Of a DNA stretch of 64,000 bases, positions 52,628 through 64,000 are shown in pieces. A program made the translations under genes and the position numbers. The stretch comes from Burhinus oedicnemus (taxonomy: Eukaryota; Chordata; Aves; Charadriiformes; Burhinidae): assembly GCA_008921705.1 (NCBI GenBank), contig VFFE01006709.1, forward strand, positions 124,436 through 188,435, read 5' to 3'. Each line of letters starts with the position of its first letter. Positions within the stretch are counted from its first letter, which is position 1. The notes under the pieces are model-generated. The model ran no database searches. It was not told where the DNA came from and worked only from the letters and a program-made list of their open reading frames with translations.

Positions 52628-54354
52628 TAGCTGGCTCTAAAGTACATATTTTCACAAATACAGACACCAGAATCTTCTAAAAATGCAGTTTTCCCAAGCC
52701 TTAGAAGAGACCATACTGAAAAGTAAAATCAGTGAAAGAGAAATTAATCCTGTGTCGCTCAAACAAGGACACTTGTTTATCAACCAGACAAACTTTCTAG
52801 CTCTGGGCATCAACCTGTGAGGGGGATGTTAGGGACAGCAGTCTCGGGGAAGCCTGAGCAATTCTACCTGCTGTATGACCAGTGAACTGGACACAAAGTC
52901 TGAAAGCAAGGCCTGGTTAAAACCTAAGGCTGAAAGGAAAGCCACACTTCCACTTCTCCAGTTTATTGTTCTTGCCTTTTAAAAGCAGAAGGGCATAGCA
53001 AAATATCATTGTGCAATATCTATGATGTGAAACTACTTGAAGAATGTGATTTCTGTGGCTTTGAACAACTAGGTTGACTATAAATATCTTGAAAAGACTA
53101 GATATTTCTCCTTCCTCTTTGTTTGAATTTCTCAGGCAGCTGAGAATTCTTCTGAAGCTGAATTTCTGAGAGACGTGGATTGAGTCTGTTGCTCCTGTAT
53201 CACCTGGTTCTGGTCTCCTGACTCAGCAGCAAAAAGTGCAAAAGTCATAAAACTACTGCTATCTTATGATCCTTGCCTAGCAGAATGGCTTTTGAAATTA
53301 GAGCCGACTGAAGGCCATTTTACTTACACAGGAGGGAGTAATTCTCCCTCTCCCCACAATATACACATCTGGGCAATCTTGTTCTCCTTCAGTGCATTCA
53401 AAAGAGCTGGGATTCTCTAAAGGTGTTGTTCCATGTTTCTAGAAGTCTGAAAAACTAATGCAGTGAATTTCCTGTGCTACATGGCCACAACAGGATGTTC
53501 AGCTCTATAAATTTAAACTGAATGTCTGTATTGCCCAGAAAGGCATCTAGTTTAAAAATTCAATGAACCAATCAAAAATGCACTGGAAGGTCCTAAAGAT
53601 GACATAATTTTAAAGCAACTTTTGTAAATCGTGGTTGACCAGAAATTTTCCCCATAGTTCAGTAATTGTGAACCTCAAATGAGAAGGAAGCTTGCTATCC
53701 TTGGAATATAAAAACAAGGGTTTGTATTTTCTACCCGAGTGCTTGCCTGCAGTAGGTAAAGACTGATGAAGTTGTTTTGCAAAATAACTTCAACTTTGTG
53801 ATTAGGTGCAGAACCGCTGCAACAAAATGAGCCTTTACTGCTACTATATTTTCTGACATTGCCATGTGCTAATGAATTTCCATCTGCCTGACACCCAAAC
53901 TCAGGAGCCTGGCTGCAGTCATCACATCTTGGGCCTCCCAGGAGTAATGCAGCACGGGGCTGCCTCCAGGCAGCAGTCAGACCTTGTCATTGCTTTCGCA
54001 ATTCACTCACCCTGATCTCAGCTCAGATACATTACCAGGTTTATAGCACGCTTTTACGCATTTTTTCAGCTGGTTTTACTAAGGCATAGGTAGGTCAAAT
54101 AACTTGATGCAAAGTCATATGGAAAAGTTTACTGATGAGTCAGGAGGCTTTAGAAATACTCCTTGTAATAAGACAGTCCATCAAATGCTTTTTCTTTTTT
54201 AGTAAATACTGATTTAAGCAAAAAAAAAAAAATTTGAATGCTGGTCTAGAATTTGTTGTCAGTGTCTTGTTCTGCTAATCGTTAACATTCACAGTTCTGA
54301 AGTGCATGACTGGTCTGGCTCTATGTTGCTGAACGTATCTTGGTAATGCTGCAA
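52628..54354. other. Non-genic sequence, no gene seen
   Basis: No recognised gene, RNA or transposon. A moderately GC-richer patch at about 53.88-54.02 kb ('gggcctcccaggagtaatgc', 'ggggctgcctccaggcagc') contains a small inverted repeat, GCCTCCAGGCAG, but nothing assignable. An A12 run lies near 54.22 kb. Confidence 0.45.
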
Positions 54355-54565
54355 GAATCATAGAATCATAGAATGGTTTAGGTTGGGAGGGACCTTAAAG
54401 ATCATCTAGTTCCAAACCCCCTGCCATGGGCAAGGACACCTCCTACTAGACCAGGTTGCTCAAAGCCCTATCCAACCTGGCCTTGGACACTTTCAGGGAT
54501 GGGGCCTCCACAGCTTCCCTGGGCAACCTGTGCCAGTGCCTCACTAAAGAAAGTTTATTACAATT
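54355..54565 (-). repeat. CR1 LINE 3'-end copy, well preserved
   Basis: Starting with the tandem ends 'atcatagaatcatagaatgg', the segment runs through 'ttgggagggaccttaaagat', 'ccccctgccatgggcaagga', 'caggttgctcaaagccctat' and 'gcctccacagcttccctggg' to 'cctgtgccagtgcctcac'. This is the complement of the CR1 3' region, so the insertion is on the minus strand with its 3' end at 54355. It is the least diverged CR1 copy in the window. A short decayed 'taaagaaagttt' follows the last clear block, after which the copy is truncated. Confidence 0.95.
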
Positions 54566-57500
54566 TGTAGTCTTCAAACGGTCTATGTAATAGAGAGAGA
54601 GAGGATGCAAAAGAGACACAGGTATGCTGTCCTTATTAGTATTTCATTGCAATGCTGAGGAAGACTTCAGTGACAGTAGAAGACAAGGAAACCTAGAAAA
54701 CCCCTAACAAGAGGGAACCGAGTATATGTGTTCAAGACTAACCCACTTAATATCTTTTTATAATCAAGAGAGATGAAAATACTTGCAGAGGCTGGAATTT
54801 AACTGGTGAGCTAAAAGCAAATGAAAGCAATGAAGCTCTTTTAACTGATGTTGTTTGGCTTTGATTTTGATGTATGTATTTGGATTTATTTGTAGATTAA
54901 GCAGTACTTCCTAGACCAGATATGTTTCTGAACTCTTCTGTGTCCTAGAGAATATCTTACTCCGTTGCTTTCATGTATTTGATCTAGACTGAAATTTTAA
55001 GAATACCCATCTTTGGGAACAAAGGAAGTATGTAGCCAGATAACAAGCAGCTAACTGCAAAATTATATCCTTATTTACTAAGGGAATGTTCTTCTCTTAT
55101 TGCCTGCTAAAGCAGATTTAAACCCCCATTTGTCTAAGTAGCTCTCCTAACTGAATTAATCTCATTGATGTCCCCTATTTTTTACTGGTAAGGAAATTAA
55201 CCTGGAGGCTACTTCAGATGAATATAATTTTCATGTTATAATAATTAAAATCTTCCATTCAGTCTGCTCACACACAGCAATGATTTAAGTAGAACTACTG
55301 AAAAATAAGATCTTTTGAGTAAGCATTAGCAATTACAGGGAGTAAGAAATTACTCCTTTTCTGCTAATAGTTTTTTGCCATGACTTAAGACTTTTCCAGG
55401 GGTGTACACATTTCCTTTCATTCTCCTACATTTGTCTGTATATGTGCCACACATTCTTCAGTGTGAAAGTTCTAGGTGGCCTCCAGGACTTTCATGTCAC
55501 AGATAAATGTATTTTACACCTATTTGTGTAAGAACAGCCCACTGTGACAACCTCTCACTATTTTCTCTAATGATTTGTCAGATTTGAAGAGCACTTCCAC
55601 TCCTGGCTAGCTATTTACAGAAAATCTGAACTGAAGGGAGAAGGATGATCTCTTTAAATCCTCTTTTTGTGTGCATTTCGTGGTTTTTTTTTTGTTTTTT
55701 TGTTTGCTTATTTGTTTTTTGTTTTTAATCCAGCTATTGGTGTCTTTTTCTTATGGTGAAGACAACAATGTGAACTTTTATTCCCTCATATGCCATGTAA
55801 ATGGAAGTTCTTTGCTATTTGGATACTTCCTTTCGGAAAATCAAGTCGATGTAATCTGTGATGTGTTCCTCTCAGTCAGGTCACCTCAGCCAAGCTGTAT
55901 CTCAGCTGCAGTCTGTCTTAGTCCTACCAGAGCTGGCAAAATTGAGATCCTTTTCAGATGAGAAAAGGGACTGAGTTGCTGGGCTTGGGTAAAAGACTTG
56001 GGTTTCCTGCTGCCAAGGAGAAGAAGAGATTGGGGGAAAGTGTCTGCCACTGCCAGAAGGGTCTGTTCTTCCTCTTGGCTGGAGAGACTTCTGCACATGC
56101 TTTCATCCACTCTCTATCAGGCCACCAGCAATCGAGCTGGTTTTCCAAAGCAAACAGAGGGATTAGAGCTATTTTGCTGTCCCTGTTAGTCAGCAACTCC
56201 CTATATGTCTAAGACTAGAATCAGACTTGGTTAATTTAAAAGTATCAGTTAGGAAACATTTAGCAGAATCTGCTATGTACTCCCTCAACGTTCCTTTCCA
56301 AAGCTTGCCTAATTAGAAGCAGTGTGCTAAACCCTGTTTGTGGTACCATCAGAAAAGTCTTTCCTTGAGGCAACATAAGTAGGAGTTACGGAATACAATA
56401 TCTAATACTACATTGACCTAACAATCCAAAATGAATATTCAAAATTAGCAAGCACTGACATATTGTAACTCTGCACCTCACCACATACAATTTCCAGATC
56501 ATAGCATCTGTTCTAGTAAAGGGAAAGAAAAACAGTAAAGATGTCGATGTTGCTAGTGTGAATAGATCCAACTTCAGCAGCAGAAAACAGTTTGTACTCA
56601 GCAAGAAATAATTCTTACTTATCTATTTACAGAACCACTTGTCAGAGAGGAACCACGCTTTATTTTTTTTCCATTTGCTTTAGTACTACATGTTTTTGCT
56701 TCAGTTGACATTGGCAAACGTGGCTGCGTGTATTGGCAAAGTTGTTCTAATCAATCACCATTAAGACAATGATTTTCAGCTGAGGAACAGGAAATTTTGG
56801 GTAATTATGATGCTGATAATCATCATCATCAACAACAAAGAATGTAAAAACCACCACAAGGCTTTCAGGACAGAAAATGGAACTGATGCCTCTGTGTCAC
56901 ATATTACAGTTTGGAGTATCTGCTGAGCAGAGATTTTTACCTGATCCTTTTTATTTTTTTGCAGAAGCTATGTTAATTATTACAGCTGTGTTAACGCCAG
57001 AGGCAATCAAACTGACCCTTTGGTGGGTGTGGTCCGACATTGTTTTCTGTGGCTTAAAACAAAGCAGTGAAAGACATTCTCTTTTGCTAATTTTCCAGTG
57101 TGTTTCTGGGAAGTCAGACCATGAAGTTTGCCTCAAGAAATTGTTTCGATGTGGCTAAGACCCTTGTTTACGTGTTCTCAATTAAGGAATCCTTAATAAG
57201 CTGTTCCATTTGCACACAGATTGCCCAGAGAGGGTATTTTTACCCTCTTCGGGAAATTTTGGCAGTAGGTAATGTATTAAATCACTGGTTTGTAGTTCAA
57301 GGGTAAAATTCTATTGGAACTGAAAGATCTGATATTCAGAAAATGTGTATACTTAACTCCAATACTGCTTAGTTTTAAAGTTAGTTTCTTAGTCTCATTG
57401 AGAAATGAGTGCCAGTTTTAGTTTTGTTACTTTTGGACATATTAGAAAAAATTAAATTGAACGTTTATTGGAGCTTTAGTATAAAATGTTTGAGATCCCT

Positions 57501-59101
57501 AGAAGAGATCTGAAGTATTCTCAGTGAGTATTTCTGCTGCACTGTTCTTGGGAACAGACATTGAATTAGTTGCTTTTGATGTTGGTGTTATCTGTTTAAC
57601 CTTGAATCAGTTCTGCAAGTTTAGATTTCCTTCTTATACCATCAGTGTGCTGTGTGTCTGCAGCTCAGCTTATATCCTTTAACAGAATGTTTTACTGTTC
57701 TACCCACAATGGCATCAGTTACAAAGCAGACATTGGTCCAGTAATGACGTGACTGGCAACTTACTAGAGCAAGGCATTAAAATACCCATCTGCTTTTGAT
57801 TGCTGGCAGGATGTTCTTCATCTGAACTGGGGAATAGTCTCTCGTTTTTAGTTTTGAATTGTCCACTTACTGCTGTAGGGGAAGCTGCCATCCTTGAGTG
57901 AAAACTGGAGTCAGCTCACAAGGAACCAAGAAACAGATGAGGGATGGACAAATTGAAGGACTAAATCCTTTCCTTCTCCTTGCAACACAGGGTGACAATC
58001 CCCTGGGAGTTAAATCAACCTAGTCTGTATTAGCTTCAGCGCAGAGCTGCTTTTGCAATTAGCAATGTTGCTGCAGGAGCTGCAGCGCATCTGAGATACA
58101 GTGATATGGGCCCAAAACTGGTAACAGGATCTGAAGGCTCTGCACAACACAGCCTGGTACCTGGCCCCTAGCAGATGTGTATGTATGTTAAACTCTGGGA
58201 GCAGGAGATCCTGGAAGGAATTAGTCCCATGTCTCAGCCACAGCAGAATTAATTTTGGAAGTCTCTCGTCACTTTCCTTACCCACATGGTTACTTTTGTT
58301 CAATGTAGAAGGGTAATTCCTTCTCCTCCCTTCTGTGTAGTGCCAGTGTAGTGTTTTGGTTATCAAACCAAGCTATCTGCCGAGAAGTTTATCTAAGCTG
58401 TGGTTTGCATTTCAGTTTTTTGTGATGTCTGGAATTGGTGGAGATAAAGCATGGGCTTTATTTTCTGGACTTCATTTTACTGGGGTGACTTTTGGCAGTC
58501 TGGATCTATGTACTTAATTTTCTAGCTCTTAAAAATATATTTGTTAAGGGAACATTTAGGAATGTTAGCTTAATAGCTGTAAAATTTCTGTGTAGAATAG
58601 TCAGGAAAGAAAAAAAACCCACAGCTTTTTTTTTTTTTTTTTTTGTAAGACCAAGTATTTTGTAAAATGAAGTAATACTGATGATGTAGGACCACCAGAG
58701 GGCACTCTAGCTCTTTGATTGCTCTTCATTCAACTTTTACTGGTAAGGAACTGTAAAATGATGATAAAACCTTAAGAGGAAAAATGCTGATTTATTTCTT
58801 GTGGAAGAAATTACAAATAGGTATCTCTTTTCTTGCTTATCAATAGTCTTATCACAGTCTTGGTATTAACTATGTACAAAGATGATATCACTGGCTTTGG
58901 AATGCATTTGTAAAATGTTAAAATGGGAAGATGCACCATGCATCTTTTCTGACAGTTAGTTTTTGGAGGTGATTTGAAAGCAAAAGACTTTTTCAGTACA
59001 TCTGATATTTTTCTTGACATTGTAAGTCTGATAATTCTACCAAGTAAAATACACATAAACAACAGGTTGGGGTTTTTCTTTCTTTCTTCCCCCCCCCCCC
59101 C
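54566..59101. other. Non-genic sequence, no convincing gene
   Basis: A T/TTTG-rich low-complexity run lies at 55684-55727, and a T19 tract at 58626-58644. Overlapping frames on both strands at 55.67-56.21 kb and 57.9-58.37 kb are of 60-118 codons and contain no domain I recognise. A weak exon-like unit starts at 56965 and a CTCF-like site is at 58693; both are listed separately. Confidence 0.45.
58693..58707 (+). promoter_or_regulatory. Candidate CTCF binding site
   Basis: CCACCAGAGGGCACT fits the core CTCF consensus CCACNAGRKGGCRS, including its invariant CCA and GGGC bases, on the plus strand. It lies in gene-free sequence, where such a site could act as an insulator or loop anchor. Occupancy cannot be judged from sequence alone. 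Confidence 0.5.
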
Positions 59102-59176
59102 NNNNNNNNNNNNNNNNNNNNNNNNNNNNNNNNNNNNNNNNNNNNNNNNNNTACTTGTTTTTTCCCCCCCCCCCCC
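59089..59176. other. 50-N assembly gap flanked by C13 tracts
   Basis: Fifty N occupy 59102-59151. A run of thirteen C (59089-59101) abuts the gap on the left, and another run of thirteen C (59164-59176) lies just beyond it after 'tacttgttttttt'. The gap is probably a length placeholder where sequencing or assembly failed in a C-rich tract. The true sequence and length are unknown, and the frames read across it are meaningless. Confidence 0.95.
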
Positions 59177-62100
59177 TTAAAGACATCTGCCAGTAAGCTG
59201 TCATGATTACTTCACTCAAAAAGCAGTCTTCCATCTGAGCTAACAGAGAGTGGTGTTTAGGATTTGCCTCTGTACATATTTGGCCATCTTATAATTTTTA
59301 TAGAAGTAGTGCATTAACTGAGAGATCAGAAATGAATACATCAAACGTTCATCCTTGTGCTTTTGTTCCTGTAAGTTTCAATAGGGATGATTTTTGTCTG
59401 AGCTGGTGATGTGCTGAACGCTGATCACAATTAGTTTCTTCTAATGAGCAGGGTACTGTAATAATGAACCTTTTATAGCCTTTCTCAATTTCTTTCAGTT
59501 TGTCTCTGTTTTCAGACCTGGTACGGACCCTTCCGAAGAAGTTCTGCTAACAGTGCTTTCCTTCTGCAAGTTAAACCTTACCAGATTCCCCAATAATAAC
59601 ACTTCTGACCTTCTTCTTCCACTGTTTTGCAGTTCCCCTCTGTCATTTAAGTGAAGGCAGCTGATTGTTCGGAGTTGACTAAATAATAAAGAAATGTCCC
59701 CATTTCATGTGCCTTTGACCACTGTAACTTAAGAAGTGATTGTAATAAGATCACCACAATCTCATAGCCAAAAAGTTGCATAGCTGAAGCTTATGACACA
59801 TGTTATTTGGCTGTTCCTGCCTTTAAGCAGAGCATTGCCTACACGACAAACAAAGACGGTCTCGGTAACAAATCCCCAGTTGTTGCATGCGGGCTTAGCT
59901 TCTCTTAGTGAGGCTCTGACAGGCAGAAGACTCTCAGGCAGCTTCTGACTCAGCCCCAGATCCCATCTTTTGCAGATTATAGGCTCTCTTCCTGGCTGGT
60001 CACCAAGAAATCCTTCCCTACAAGCCTGATTCCTATTACTAGCATAGGGGGGGCAGAGCCCAGAGCACTTCGTTAACCCGTTCTTGGCCAGAGTATGGTT
60101 TGCACATTCCACCACCTTGGTTTATTTGCTTTCAAAACTTGTGATTAGGAGTATGTGCTTCTCTGCCTTCATGTGTATCAAATAGATACAGCCAAATTAC
60201 AGGAAGTTTTCTTTACATTTTTTTGAAACCACAGAGAATTGCAGTTTTTGACAGTGGCAGAAAGTTAGAATAGCACTTGTTGAAGAACTGGTTAAAATAT
60301 ACTGTCAGTGCCTTAAGTTCACAAGACACTAAGTAGAAACTATGGGTTTGGGGGAAGGAGTGTTTTCATGGTCTATAGAGGGCTGGCAGTTTGAAGTTAT
60401 TCCCTCTGCATAAATATGGCAACATTTGTAAGCTACTCCAGATCACTTACTGGAATGTAAAGTCAGCAAAATTCTGCACATTGGAAAATGATTGTACGGT
60501 GGGACCCCTGTAGAGGAAGTATTTGGTGCCTCAATAAGACAGTGTGTTCAGTGATTTAGTTGCTTTAGTGGTGCTCCTTAAGGCATGAATTGTGGTATAT
60601 TTCCCTACTTTCTGTTCCTTCCTCATAGAAGAGCCTATGTCCCGAGCTGCTTGTCTTTATTGTTACAGCTGATCCATACACAGTGTGGGGAAGGTTGTTA
60701 TTTCACAGGATGATTCAGTGTTTTCACCATTTGAGAAAAGTCATGCCTCCTTCTCAAATTTGGTCTCCTCCCCAGTATTCGCTGGCAGCCAGGGGTCATG
60801 ATCAAGACTTGGATTCAAAACCTAGCTGCAAGTAAAAGATCAGAGCCAATCTAATAGCTGGTGTCTAAACTGGCATCCAAAGCACTGAGCAAGACACTAG
60901 GATCCAAAACAGCTACTGTGCACAGCACAGAGCTGCCTAGAACTAGCATGAGGAAAAGATAAAGACAGGGTGAATGTTAAATTTGGACCATCATGTGGTT
61001 CCGTCTGGGCTTCAAGGAGGTTTCTCCACCCACCTGGGACCTTCACTCAGGACTGCTGTCTTTGGGGATGACTTTTTGGCCATTTCTGATTTGTGGTTGA
61101 AGCGCTTGGCCAGGATGTATGGAGACTGGTTCAGTTCCTTTGTCTGCCTGTGAGGATTCAAACTTCTCACCCACATGCCTCAGTTCTTTTCCGTGTTCCG
61201 GTCCTGTTCCTGTCTTTTATCCAATGACTGTTTCGTGCAAAATACAGAAGACCATCTGGCAACAAATGCAGTCTCTTCTTGAGCTCTGCTAATTGTGCCA
61301 GATGCCTTCCACGGGTTCTCCAAACCACAGTAGTTTTAGTTCTCAAAATCCTGATGATACGTAAAGATAGCAGAAAGTAATATAATGTGGTAAATTGCTT
61401 TTTGGAGTGATTTCATGGAATCCAGAATACTTGAAGATATAAAATGTAATAAAAACATGTGTTGGACAAACGAGAACACAGGAAATCTGAGGTAATTTCC
61501 CTTTGGGATACTGAAAATGTTATGGGCTATGCTGCTGCAGCGTTCCCCAGGAGGCTACAGTGGCATTTGTGGAACCACTTCTTGGTGCTCTCCTAATTCA
61601 CACTGCATTGTCTTTTTTTGGTGTTGGACACCTTTGTTTTTTCTCCAACACTAGGTGAAATAAACCTGTAAAGTATTCTTGGAGGAGTAATTACCTGTAT
61701 AATACTTGCAAGGCTGGCTGTGAGAGAAGTTCCAATTGATACATACTTGACTCACACTTGAGGACTCAGATATTCTGGTAACTAGGTCACTTTGGCATCA
61801 ATCTTCTGAAACTGTGACATTTTTTGTGGCTTCTCTGTTCAGTCTCACACTCAACAACTTATATCCTGTATATACATGCCAAACATCTGTGCCTATTACT
61901 TTTCTTTGTGTTATTTTGAAAATCTTCCAGTTCTTGACACTAGCGTGGCAGCAGGGAATCTGATGAGATCAATTAGTATTCTAGCTATCGGATAGGGACT
62001 CTTGACAAAAAATAGCCCCGACCACTGCTAGTTCAGGTTCATAAATATTGAAAGTATAATATTCTTCAAAATATTAAGAAGTGTAATCAAGCTTGTGGTT

Positions 62101-64000
62101 ATAGCTAAGATACTGAAATAAGCAGCAACTACTGGCTGCTGCTTTGAGGCTACTGAAGACTGTTGCTTTCCAGTTCTTCAGTTACTGATGTAGAAGACAC
62201 AGGATAACCTGGGATGAAGATCACAAAGCAGCTGAACTAAATCTGTATGTGTAGAGGATTATACAAGATCAAAATGTTTAAATGAGACTTTCAAAGGCAT
62301 CTTTTCCATGCTTCCTGAAGCTCCATCCTTTCTTTCATCACAGGAAGAAAGGAATGCAATCTTAGTCATCTGTAGTCAGAACACAATTATACTGACAATC
62401 CTGGGAGATAAATATGGCTCAGGACCTCTTGTAAAAGGGGTTGAAGCCATGTATTTTTCTTAGGAAGAGAAGCAGTGTCAAGGACCATCAGTGAAATGTG
62501 TAGATACCTTTGTAAGACTTCCAAATTTCAGCAAAATTGTTATACCCTGAATAATGGTAGATTCAGGCTTTGCCAAAATGCAGCCGGGCAAATCTGTTAC
62601 TTCCCATACGGAAAGCAACTGTTCAAGTAAGTTATATAATTATACATTATAACATTGCTTCTGTCCAAAACCTAGGGCTGTTGCAGACATAAGCCAAATT
62701 TTTTTCTTTTCTTGCTATAACTAGAATTTTTTTGTTGTTGTTGTTACTGAATTAAAGCCATAAGGGAGTAAACAATTCCATTCTTTTCTCCTTCCACCCT
62801 CACTATTCCCATATCTGATGATTTACCATTCACTATTCTGGAACATGAGTTGGCAGTTTTGGCCTTGCTGCTGTATGTTGGTTTCCTGGACCTGAGACCA
62901 ATGAAACAATAAGCATTTTTCTGTTGTAGTAAGCCCTGATTTCCCCACCTCTCACTTCCAACTGTGGGTTCTAAAGCTGATATGGTAAGTTAAAGGAATC
63001 AACATAAATGAAAGAAAGCAACTTGGAAAACAAACAGATCTTCCCCTCATTTTGAATAAAAAGCACTAACGGTATTGAGCACTTAGTGCTTGTCTTTTGA
63101 GCCCTTTACAATTACTTGCCTTATACAACAGTGGTATTCGTTAAAAACTGATACCTCCAAAAGTGGGGAAAAAATGTCTGTATTTAGAATAGTAGCCTAA
63201 TTAACATGGAGCTATACTAGGTGTGGTAATCTGAGAAGGTAGTTAACCCTGCAGGACCTGTTCATTCTCTTGCCAAGGTATCTGCACTGCTTTTTAGATG
63301 ACAGTGGGTGAGAGACTGAAGGACATCTGGATTTTATGTCAACAGATGACTTGCACTTTACCATTGTAGTTTTATGTAAACTTTCATCTGGCATAATTTT
63401 GATCTGGGTTAAACCTAACCCAGCAAAAAGCTCTGCATGTTTAACCTGGACTGTAGATAAATATGTGATTAATCCAGTTAATCATGCTGCAGCCCAAGGA
63501 CTTGTGCTGTCATGAGGGATGGAGCAGTGCACGAGGGGACGAGGTGGCCTTTTCCTGGGACAGGTCCAATTTTCGATGGTTTAAAATGCTCATGGAAGTA
63601 TGAATGAACTTATTTAATTCCAGGATTAATTTCCTGAACCTCGGTGAGAGGTAGTAGACAATTTTACACACCACCAAAAAGCTGTCTTTGACATAGAAAC
63701 ATAGTACTGGCTTAGCAGCATTTTAAAGGAGATGAAGAGTTGTGCCGTATTGCTGTCGAATGGAAACTCTGTGTTATGGAACTGCACGGAGTCAGAAAAC
63801 CCACAGATCCATACATACATCAGCATAAGATAATTTTACCTATATTCAACAGAAAAAAAAATAATTGTTCAGCTTCTACATGTTTAAGCAATGCATTTTC
63901 TAATACAGATAATCAAGTGTACTATTCTTTACTGTTGCATATCATTTTTATGTTAATCCTGAAATGGAAGGTATCGTGAAGTTGGATAGAGAAAGCATGT
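59177..64000. other. Non-genic sequence to the right edge
   Basis: Apart from the exon-like unit at 59516, no gene, RNA gene or recognised transposon was found. A (TTG)n run of about five units is at 62732-62745. The minus-strand frame at 59762-60115 (117 codons) has no recognised motif. A moderately GC-richer stretch at 60.75-61.33 kb and a patch at 63.49-63.57 kb have no assignable content. Confidence 0.45.
59516..59690 (+). other. Candidate terminal exon with stop and poly(A) signal, unknown product
   Basis: A strong acceptor (ttctttcagtttgtctctgttttcag) is followed by 45 open codons in the frame beginning at 59517, with a TGA at 59652-59654 and an AATAAA at 59685-59690, 31 bases after the stop. 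The peptide includes 'PGTDPSEEVLLTVLSFC' and 'SDLLLPLFCSSPLSFK'. I recognise no family. The right order of acceptor, open frame, stop and poly(A) signal is what a last exon would have, but it could arise by chance in this much sequence. Confidence 0.2.

Noticed and set aside
62531..62626. Open 32-codon stretch with Cys residues running up to a GTAAGT
   Set aside because: The acceptor is weak (ccaaatttcag), other frames in the same place are also open, and nothing is recognisable.
1..64000. Search for tRNA, rRNA, CRISPR arrays, operons or prokaryotic-type systems
   Set aside because: None were seen; the window is vertebrate nuclear DNA, and the short regular repeats present are homopolymers and simple repeats.

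Overview
The window looks like nuclear DNA from a bird. The evidence is several copies of the 3' end of CR1 LINEs (the usual avian 'TCTATGATTCTATGA' type ends) and two LTRs of the widespread avian endogenous-retrovirus family whose LTR carries a 'TTAAACTGTCTTTATCTCA'-like core. There are no prokaryotic or phage features. Most of the window is AT-rich, gene-poor sequence. Nearly all open reading frames in it are short and show no family resemblance, and I treat them as chance.

Layout. At 1.0-1.85 kb there is a dense CpG island. It contains one convincing protein-coding first exon, on the minus strand (1443-1555), with a GTCAGT splice donor; the rest of that gene would lie to the left of the window. 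I do not recognise the protein. From 1.85 kb to the right end I see no convincing protein-coding gene, so this is intergenic (or possibly intronic) sequence upstream of that promoter. A well-formed but non-coding exon-like unit at 21356-21465 could belong to a divergent lncRNA. Weaker exon-like units sit near 39.9, 43.2, 57.0 and 59.5 kb.

Mobile DNA. CR1 fragments lie near 9.35 kb (-), 12.95 kb (+), 18.65 kb (+), 38.1-38.7 kb (+, with a trace of reverse transcriptase) and 54.36 kb (-). Avian ERV solo LTRs lie at 28115-28413 (+) and about 52091-52627 (-). The most notable relic is a heavily decayed non-LTR retrotransposon at about 35.2-36.57 kb (-). It is not CR1: motifs resembling RT motif A (FIDF) and motif C (FVDD), plus flanking conserved blocks, point to an RTE-like LINE.

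Other items are a close CTCF-consensus match at 58693-58707, a 33-bp minisatellite at 42.74 kb, a T14/A12 inverted repeat at 15.12 kb, and a 50-N assembly gap flanked by equal C13 tracts at 59.1 kb. I found no undescribed multi-gene system, and the sequence does not suggest one. All repeat and exon calls were made by eye, without alignment or database search.
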